From the NCBI RefSeq assembly GCF_013409625.1, contig NZ_JACCBF010000001.1, forward strand, positions 5,149,001-5,213,000: 64,000 nucleotides of DNA, in the 5' to 3' direction. The stretch is from Nocardioides kongjuensis (GTDB lineage Bacteria; Actinomycetota; Actinomycetes; Propionibacteriales; Nocardioidaceae). Positions within the stretch are counted from its first letter, which is position 1. Every line of letters begins with the position of its first letter. The notes under the pieces are model-generated. The model was not told the origin of the DNA. It searched no databases and saw nothing but the letters and a program-made list of their open reading frames with translations. The position numbers and the translations under genes are program-made. Shown piece by piece: positions 58,298-64,000 of the stretch.

Positions 58298-60901
58298 GTG
58301 ACCCCCGGCCCGCACCTCGTGCCGACCCGGCGTCGAGCGCTCGACGACCTGGCCGGCACCGCGGCGCGACTGGTGCTCGTCACGGCGCCGGCGGGCGGCG
58401 GGCTGAGCACCTTCCTGCGGGCCTACGCCGAGGCGGCCGACGCCACCCACCGGCTGCTGGGGCTCTCGTGGGAGGACGCACCGGGCTCCGCTCTCGCCGG
58501 AGCCGATCCCGGCGGCGGGGACCTCGTGGTCCTCGAGGACGCGCACCATGCCGACCCGTCGTCCGTCCAGGCGCTGGTCAGCGCTGCCCGCGCCGCCGAC
58601 GGGCCGCGCGTGGTGCTCGGCTGGCGGGTGCCCGGTGGCGCGGATCCTGCGCAGGACCTGCTCTTCGACAGCGTCCGTGCCGCCGCCGACGAGGTGGTCC
58701 CGCTGGCCGCGCTGAGCGCCGAGGACGTCGCGGCCCTCGCCGAGCAGCGCGGCGTCGTGCTGCCCGCGAGCCAGGTCGACCGGCTGCTGCGGCACACCGG
58801 CGGCCGGGTCCGGCACGTGGTCGAGCTGCTCGACGACGTGCCCGCGAGCGACTGGACCGCGCCCTGGTTCGCGCTGCCCGCGCCGGCCACGGCCGCCCGC
58901 GCGGTGCGGGCTGCGCTGGGCGAGCTCGATGACACCGCCCGGTCCCTGGTGCAGGCCGTCGCGGTGCTGGAGGCCGCCGACCGGCACGCCCGCGCGGTCC
59001 CGGTCGAGGACGCCGGGGCGGTCGCCGACCTCGACGCCACGACGGCCGCGATCGGTCACGCGGTCCGCAGCGGACTGCTGGTCAGCCTCGACGAGCACGA
59101 CGCGTGGGCGCGCCTGCGCGATCCCGTCGTACGCCGGGAGGTGCTCGACGACCTCGGTCCGGTCCGCCGGTCCGAGCTCCACCACCGGGCGGCGGAGGTC
59201 GTCGCCGACCCCGCGGTGGCGCTGCGGCACCGGTGGTTCGCGCACCCGCGGCCCGACGACGCCCTGGCCGACCAGCTCGACGCCCTCGCGGCACAGCGGG
59301 CCGGACAGGGCGCGTGGAGCGCTGCGGCCGACCTGCTGGTGCTGGCGTCGCAGGCGAGCGCGGACCGCGAGGCCCGCGCCGACCGGCTGGTCCGTGGCGT
59401 CGACGCGCTCGTCGGTGCCGGCGAGGTGCCCCGGGCGTCGCGCTACCTGCCCGAGCTCGAGTCGTTGCGCGAGACCCCGCTGCGCAACGCGGTCCTCGGC
59501 TACCTGGCCGTCGTGCGGGGCCGGCCCGCCGAGGCGGAGAGCCGGCTCGGCCGGGCCTGGGAGCTGGTCAACCCCCGCCGCGAGGCGGGCACGGCGTCCC
59601 TCGTCGCCCAGCGCTACGTGCTGCACCACCTCGCCCGCTGCCGGCCGCGCGACCTGGTCACCTGGGCGGACCGCGCGATGGAGCTGGTCGACCCGGCCGC
59701 GCCGACCGCCGTCGAGGCGGCTGCCGTCCGTGGACTCGGGGTCGCCCCGACCGAGGGGATCGACGTCGCCCTCGACGGCTACCGAGCGTTGATGGAGCGC
59801 GTCCCCGAGGGGCCGGTCGCGCAACGGGTGACCATGGCGTCAGGCTGGCTGCACCTCGCCGCCGACGACCCCGACCGGGCGCGTGAGGAGCTGGAGAGCG
59901 CCGTACCCACGGACTTCCTGGGCGGTTCGCTGCGGATCTCGCTGTGGGCGCGGGGCTGGCTGGCGCGCGTGCAGTTCCAGGCCGGCGACTGGGACGAGGC
60001 GATGCGTACGGCGAGTGCCGGCCTCGAGCTCGCCCAGCGCTCCGGGATGAGCCTGCTGGTGCCGCTCCTGGCCTGGACGCGCACCCAGGTGCTCGCGCTG
60101 CGCGGGGACTGGGAGGCCGCCGAGCAGTCGCTGCGGACGGGCGACGCCGTGAGCCGCGACTACGAGCTGATGCGGGTGCCCGCGGCGCTGGCCCGGGCGG
60201 CGTACAGCGAGGCGCGGGCGGACTACCCCGCCGTGGTGCGGGCGCTCGCGCCGCTCACCCAGCCGTGGGCACGCGACTGGGTCGAGCAGCCGGGCTACTG
60301 GCCGTGGGCCGACGTGCACGCCAATGCGCTCGTCCTGGTCGGCCGGCAAGACGAGGCAGACGCCTTCCTGGCCCGGCACGAGCAGGTCGCCCGCGAGCAC
60401 GGCCACATGTCCGCGACGGCCCGGCTCGCCTACGCCCGCGGCCGCTGGTACGGCGTGCGTGGCGACCTCGACGCTGCCCGCGCCTGCTTCCAGGAGGCGA
60501 TCGCGCTGCTCGAGCCGCTGCCGCTGCGCTACGACCGGGCCCGTGTCCACTTCGCGTTCGGCCAGACCCTGCGCCGGGCCGGCCGGCGGGCCGAGGCGGA
60601 CGCCGTGATCACCGCCGCCCGCGACGCCTACCTCGCCCTCGGCGCCGCGACGTACGTCGCCCGCTGCGACCGCGAGCTCGCCGCGGGTGGCGTCAACGTG
60701 GTGCGGGGGCACCGCGAGTTCGACGACCTCACCCCGCAGGAGGAGGCCGTGGCCGGACTGGTCGCGCAGGGCCGCAGCAACAAGGAGGTCGCCGCCGAGC
60801 TGTTCTTGTCGGTGAAGACCGTGCAGTTCCACCTCACCCGGGTCTACGCGAAGCTCGGCGTCCGCTCGCGCGCCGAGCTCGCCGCGCGGCGGTCGCGATG
60901 A
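58298..60901 (+). CDS. benR: LuxR-family regulator of LAL type, BenR-like
   Basis: 867 residues: ATPase-like domain about 1-270, long TPR-like middle about 300-790, LuxR helix-turn-helix about 800-865 (LTPQEEAVAGLVAQGRSNKE, LSVKTVQFHLTRVYAKLGVR). The Walker A position reads APAGGGLST (30-38): the essential Lys is Leu36, so ATP binding is doubtful. The Walker B-like LVVLEDAHHA remains. Its place between ben and benK matches the BenR regulator of the Corynebacterium benzoate cluster (from memory). Leaderless GTG. Confidence 0.87.
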   Translation: MTPGPHLVPTRRRALDDLAGTAARLVLVTAPAGGGLSTFLRAYAEAADATHRLLGLSWEDAPGSALAGADPGGGDLVVLEDAHHADPSSVQALVSAARAADGPRVVLGWRVPGGADPAQDLLFDSVRAAADEVVPLAALSAEDVAALAEQRGVVLPASQVDRLLRHTGGRVRHVVELLDDVPASDWTAPWFALPAPATAARAVRAALGELDDTARSLVQAVAVLEAADRHARAVPVEDAGAVADLDATTAAIGHAVRSGLLVSLDEHDAWARLRDPVVRREVLDDLGPVRRSELHHRAAEVVADPAVALRHRWFAHPRPDDALADQLDALAAQRAGQGAWSAAADLLVLASQASADREARADRLVRGVDALVGAGEVPRASRYLPELESLRETPLRNAVLGYLAVVRGRPAEAESRLGRAWELVNPRREAGTASLVAQRYVLHHLARCRPRDLVTWADRAMELVDPAAPTAVEAAAVRGLGVAPTEGIDVALDGYRALMERVPEGPVAQRVTMASGWLHLAADDPDRAREELESAVPTDFLGGSLRISLWARGWLARVQFQAGDWDEAMRTASAGLELAQRSGMSLLVPLLAWTRTQVLALRGDWEAAEQSLRTGDAVSRDYELMRVPAALARAAYSEARADYPAVVRALAPLTQPWARDWVEQPGYWPWADVHANALVLVGRQDEADAFLARHEQVAREHGHMSATARLAYARGRWYGVRGDLDAARACFQEAIALLEPLPLRYDRARVHFAFGQTLRRAGRRAEADAVITAARDAYLALGAATYVARCDRELAAGGVNVVRGHREFDDLTPQEEAVAGLVAQGRSNKEVAAELFLSVKTVQFHLTRVYAKLGVRSRAELAARRSR

Positions 60902-60988
60902 GCGCGGTGCCGCTCGTCGCCGAGCCGTGGGCGGAGCCCTCCGCCGGCTGAGCCTCGCGGCCGAGGTCGTGCCGGACTGTCGTCGCGA

Positions 60989-61025
60989 GGTGCCCATCCA
61001 TCACCCGGCGTGATGGATGGGCACC
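60989..61025. terminator. perfect 15-bp hairpin between benR and benK
   Basis: GGTGCCCATCCATCA and TGATGGATGGGCACC flank a seven-base loop, 87 bases past the benR stop. No T-run follows. It could end benR transcription or be a protein site; it lies 22 bp before the shared ben element. Confidence 0.6.
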
Positions 61026-61046
61026 CGGGTCAGGACCGGCAATTGC

Positions 61047-61067
61047 CCTCGGGTGACGGCGGTCACG
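61047..61067 (+). promoter_or_regulatory. shared ben element, benK copy
   Basis: 21-bp copy of the benA element, 49 bases before the benK ATG. Here the inner part GTGAC-GGCG-GTCAC is a perfect palindrome. Confidence 0.65.
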
Positions 61068-61116
61068 TCTTGGCAGGGTCGTGCCCGACCCGATCCCTCC
61101 CCTCAGGAGCAGCCCG

Positions 61117-62397
61117 ATGACCACCCACCCACCCACCGCACCCGGCGACCGCCGTACCGTCGCCTGGGCCGTGGCGCTGTGCGCCGCCGCCCTCGTCTTC
61201 GACGGCTACGACCTCGTGGTCTACGGCACCGTCGTCCCCGTCCTGCTCGGCGACCCGAGCCAGCTCGGGGCGCTCACCCCGGCCGCCGCCGGGCGCCTCG
61301 GCAGCTACGCCCTGGTCGGCGTGCTCGTCGGTGCGCTGGCCGCCGGTGCCGTCGCCGACCGGATCGGGCGCCGGAGGGTGGTGCTGGTCAACCTGGTCTG
61401 GTTCTCTGTCGGCATGGGGGCGACCGCGACGACGCACAGCGTGGCGGCCTTCGGGATCGGCCGGTTCCTGACCGGCATCGGCATCGGTGCGCTGGTGGCG
61501 ACCGTGGGTGCCCTGGTCGCCGAGCTCGCCCCGGCCGGGCAGCGCAACCGCTTCAACGCCGTCGTCTACAGCGGGATCCCCGCCGGCGGCGTGCTGGCCG
61601 CGCTCGTCGCGCTCGTCCTCGACGACGTGACCGGCTGGCGCGGCCTGTTCTGGGTCGGGGCGCTGCCGATCGTCGTGCTCTTCCCGCTGGCCCTGCTCAA
61701 GCTGCCCGAGTCGCCGAAGTGGCTCGCCGAGCGTGGCCGTCCGCGCGCCACCCGCGAGCCCGTCGGCTTCGCCGCCCTCGCCAGCCGCCGCTACGGCCCG
61801 GCCACCCTGCTGCTCGGCACGATGAGCTTCGCCGGCCTGCTGCTCACCTACGGCCTCAACACCTGGCTGCCCGAGATCATGGGACAGAACGGCTACGGCA
61901 AGGACTGGGCGCTCACCTTCCTGCTCGTCCTCAACGGCGGTGCCATCGTGGGCGGCCTGCTCGCCTCGACCGCCGCCGACCGCCTCGGCGCCCGCAGCGT
62001 CGTCGTCACCACCTTCTTGATGGCGACCGTCGCGCTGCTGCTCCTGCCGCTCGGGCTGCCGCTCGGCGTCCTCGTCCTCGCCGTCGCGGTCGCCGGCATC
62101 GGCACGATCGGCACGCAGGTCCTCGTCTACGGCCTGGTCTCCAACTACTACCCGACCTCGGCCCGGGGTGCGGGTGTCGCCTGGTGCGCCGGCTTCGGTC
62201 GCCTGGGCGGCATCCTCGGCCCGGTCATCGGAGGTGCCCTCGTCGGTGCGGGCCTGGGCGGCGGTACGGCGTTCCGCATCTTCGCCGCGGTCGCCGTCGC
62301 CGGTGCCGTCGTGACGCTGCTCGTGCCGCGCTCGCGTGCCGAGGAGGAGGCTGCCCCGGTCGCCGGACAGGACGGCCTGGCCGTGGCGGCCACGTGA
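61117..62397 (+). CDS. benK: benzoate MFS transporter (AAHS family)
   Basis: 426 residues, twelve hydrophobic segments. Helix 1 has the aromatic-acid motif FDGYDLVVYG (DGxD), and loop 2-3 has AVADRIGRRRVV. AAHS permeases import benzoate with protons. ATG 61117 has CAGGAG upstream. benE starts in its stop codon, so both importers are on one transcript. Confidence 0.95.
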   Translation: MTTHPPTAPGDRRTVAWAVALCAAALVFDGYDLVVYGTVVPVLLGDPSQLGALTPAAAGRLGSYALVGVLVGALAAGAVADRIGRRRVVLVNLVWFSVGMGATATTHSVAAFGIGRFLTGIGIGALVATVGALVAELAPAGQRNRFNAVVYSGIPAGGVLAALVALVLDDVTGWRGLFWVGALPIVVLFPLALLKLPESPKWLAERGRPRATREPVGFAALASRRYGPATLLLGTMSFAGLLLTYGLNTWLPEIMGQNGYGKDWALTFLLVLNGGAIVGGLLASTAADRLGARSVVVTTFLMATVALLLLPLGLPLGVLVLAVAVAGIGTIGTQVLVYGLVSNYYPTSARGAGVAWCAGFGRLGGILGPVIGGALVGAGLGGGTAFRIFAAVAVAGAVVTLLVPRSRAEEEAAPVAGQDGLAVAAT

Positions 62398-63644
62398 CCC
62401 GACCCCGCCCGCGAGACGTCGTCCGCGACCTCGGCCCGACCGAGGTCGCGAACGGCGTCGTCGGCGCGATCTTCGCGATGACCGGCCCGGTGGCGGTGAT
62501 CCTGACGGCGGCCGCGAGCGCGGGCCTCCCGCCGGACCTGGTCAGCTCGTGGATCTTCGGGGTCTTCGTGCTCAACGGCGTGCTCACCGTGCTCGCGTGC
62601 TGGGCGTACCGCCAGCCGCTGGCCTTCTTCTGGACCATCCCCGGAACCGCACTCGTCGGGCAGGCCGCCGACCACCTGCCGTGGTCCGACGTGCTCGGCG
62701 CCTACCTGCTGACCGCGCTGCTGCTCGTCGCGCTGGGCGCGGTCGGTCGCGTCGACCGACTGATGGCTGCCCTGCCGATCCCGGTGGTGATGGCGATGGT
62801 GGCGGGTGTCTTCCTCGGCTTCGGGACCGGGCTCGTCTCCGCGCTCGGCACGACGGCCCGGGTCGCCGCACCGATGGTGCTGGCCTTCGTCGCGGTCGCC
62901 CTCGTCCCGCGGGCCCGCGCGGTGCTGCCTCCGGTCGTCGCCGCCGTCCTCGTCGGCGCCGGGGCCGTCGTGGTCACCGGCACCGGCGACCCGGTCGCGT
63001 GGCCCGAGAGCGTGTTCGCCGCCCCCGTCCTGCAGGCGCCGACCTTCTCCTGGGCGGCGGCTGCCGAGCTCGTGCTGCCCCTCGCGGTCACCGTGGTGTT
63101 CGTCCAGAACGCCCAGGGGATGGCGGTCCTGGCGGCGGCCGGACACCGCGCGCCGATGCGCTTCGTGACGATCGCATGCGGCTTGGTGTCCGTCCCGGCC
63201 GCCGCGGTGGGCGCGGTCAGCAGCTGCCTGACCGGGCCGACCAACGCGCTGCTGACGGCGTCCGGCCGGCGCGAGCGCCACTACGCCGCCGGCATCGTGT
63301 GCGGCATCGTCGCGGTCGGCTTCGGCGTGCTCGCGCCCCTGGCCGTTGCGCTGCTCGGCGCCGCGCCGGCGGCGTTCGTCGCGGCCCTGGCCGGACTGGC
63401 CCTGCTCCGTGCGCTGCAGAGCGCGTTCGCCACGGCCTTCGCCGGACCCGACGTCACCGCGCCGCTGCTGACCTTCCTGGTCACCGCGTCCGGCGTCACC
63501 TTCCTCTCGCTGGGCGCACCCTTCTGGGGCCTGGTGACCGGGGTGGTCGCGACCTGGCTCGCCGACCGGCGCTCACCGGAAGGTCAGCCAGGCTCCGACC
63601 GCGGTCGTGAGGGGAGCCGCCACCAGCCACCAGGTCAGCGCTGA
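62394..63644 (+). CDS. benE: benzoate transporter BenE
   Basis: 416 residues, about twelve hydrophobic segments, BenE family (FAMTGPVAVILTAAASAGLP, FWTIPGTALVGQ, FVQNAQGMAVLAAAGHRAPM, SCLTGPTNALL). It is a second benzoate importer. GTG 62394 overlaps benK by four bases. Its last 72 bases overlap the convergent small membrane protein gene. Confidence 0.94.
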   Translation: MTRPRPRDVVRDLGPTEVANGVVGAIFAMTGPVAVILTAAASAGLPPDLVSSWIFGVFVLNGVLTVLACWAYRQPLAFFWTIPGTALVGQAADHLPWSDVLGAYLLTALLLVALGAVGRVDRLMAALPIPVVMAMVAGVFLGFGTGLVSALGTTARVAAPMVLAFVAVALVPRARAVLPPVVAAVLVGAGAVVVTGTGDPVAWPESVFAAPVLQAPTFSWAAAAELVLPLAVTVVFVQNAQGMAVLAAAGHRAPMRFVTIACGLVSVPAAAVGAVSSCLTGPTNALLTASGRRERHYAAGIVCGIVAVGFGVLAPLAVALLGAAPAAFVAALAGLALLRALQSAFATAFAGPDVTAPLLTFLVTASGVTFLSLGAPFWGLVTGVVATWLADRRSPEGQPGSDRGREGSRHQPPGQR

Positions 63645-63926
63645 GCGGTGGTGGATCGCCCGACCCGCGACGACCGCGATGGCCATGAACGCGCCGGCGA
63701 TCACGTTGAGTCCGGCGCGGGCCGCGGTCGCCGCGGGGTCGATCTCGAGCGCGGCGACGACCATCCCGGCGGCGAGGTGCGCGGTGGTGAAGACCATGAG
63801 GGTCGACATCACCCATCGCTGCACGTTCGTCAGGGCCCGGTCGTTGACCGGGCGGACCGGGTGTGCCGGGTCCATCAGGTGCCGGCGGCGACGAGGTGCG
63901 GCGTCCATCCGCATGTCGGTCGTCAT
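63573..63926 (-). CDS. small three-helix membrane protein
   Basis: 117 residues. A positively charged N-terminus (APRRRRHLMDPAHPVRPVND), then three membrane helices (WVMSTLMVFTTAHLAAGMVV, AGAFMAIAVVAGRA, WWLVAAPLTTAVGAWLTF). GGAGG lies seven bases before ATG 63926; an upstream start would overlap the sulfurtransferase. I do not know the family. It follows the sulfurtransferase gene by two bases, so they are probably one operon. Confidence 0.75.
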   Translation of the reverse strand: MTTDMRMDAAPRRRRHLMDPAHPVRPVNDRALTNVQRWVMSTLMVFTTAHLAAGMVVAALEIDPAATAARAGLNVIAGAFMAIAVVAGRAIHHRSALTWWLVAAPLTTAVGAWLTFR

Positions 63927-63928
63927 CG

Positions 63929-64000
63929 TCAGACCTCCACCGGGGCGCCGATCAGCGATCCGTACTCCACCCACGAGCCGTCGTAGTTGCGGACGTCGGG
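63929..64000 (-). CDS. rhodanese-type sulfurtransferase, C-terminal end only
   Basis: Only the last 23 codons are inside the window. They read NYDGSWVEYGSLIGAPVEV to the stop at 63929. This ending (NYDGSWxEWG) is the conserved C-terminus of thiosulfate or mercaptopyruvate sulfurtransferases. The catalytic Cys lies outside the window. Confidence 0.8.
   Translation of the reverse strand, partial: PDVRNYDGSWVEYGSLIGAPVEV

Noticed and set aside
56381..59824. 1147-codon minus-strand open frame antisense to benC-benD and benR
   Set aside because: Opposite strand of genes with clear domains; its Gly/Arg/Asp-rich translation has no family features and reflects GC-rich third-position bias.
61017..62393. 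Long in-frame extension upstream of benE
   Set aside because: Lies over benK in another frame; benE homology starts at GTG 62394, which overlaps the benK stop in the usual way.

Overview
The window is 64 kb of very GC-rich DNA with GTG starts, four-base ATGA/GTGA gene overlaps and many leaderless-type promoters. Gene content (CarD, LpqE-like lipoprotein, SenX3-RegX3, DUF5999, mycothiol-linked DinB-fold proteins, LppU-like protein) points to an actinobacterium. The mix resembles Nocardioides or another Nocardioidaceae, but that is inference. Several blocks keep an order I know from mycobacteria: phosphoglycerate mutase near senX3-regX3; carD-ispD-ispF-cysS-rlmB; glmU-prs-rplY-pth.

Layout. 1-4.6 kb: end of a secreted P-domain protein, an ECF42-type sigma factor with its DGPF partner, and two EamA transporters. 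4.6-9.3 kb: a MASE1-PAS-GGDEF protein and the phosphate-sensing senX3-regX3 pair, joined by a 24-codon ORF and divergent from phoU across a PHO-box-like repeat. 9.3-11.6 kb: a drug-efflux permease and its TetR, flanked by two copies of an 88-bp three-hairpin element. 11.6-20.2 kb: gpmA, a lipoprotein, a UbiA prenyltransferase, carD, a degenerate IspD paralog, a VanY-like peptidase with a two-component system, ispD and ispF. 20.2-28.5 kb: a membrane molybdopterin oxidoreductase, a C39-like peptidase, cysS, rlmB, a phosphoesterase and a tRNA-Gln. 28.7-32.6 kb: a tight ABC transporter plus two-component operon. 32.6-42.6 kb: glmU, prs, then an accessory block (nested inverted-repeat element, orphan AAA ATPase with an AT-rich palindrome, mirror-image MarR/DinB-fold divergons), then rplY, pth and cysQ. 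42.6-49.7 kb: an AlkB-like dioxygenase under a LexA-type box, a GntR regulator, a small WxG-containing pair, an HD protein, RtcB, a TrpB2-type synthase and chorismate mutase.

49.7-63.6 kb is a full benzoate-to-beta-ketoadipate-enol-lactone module. BenA/BenB oxygenate benzoate; one 816-residue protein carries the reductase (BenC), a FadR-type FCD ligand domain and the diol dehydrogenase (BenD). CatA, CatB, CatC and PcaD process catechol. BenK and BenE import benzoate. CatR (LysR) and a LuxR/LAL protein (BenR-like) control it. benA and benK share a near-identical 21-bp element about 50 bases before their starts. The window ends in a small membrane protein and the tail of a rhodanese-type sulfurtransferase.

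The strongest candidates for new biology are the BenC-FCD-BenD fusion, the covarying three-hairpin repeat, the inverted-duplicate MarR divergons with one shared operator, and a carD terminator that contains the promoter and start codon of the next gene. There is no phage, insertion sequence or CRISPR array.
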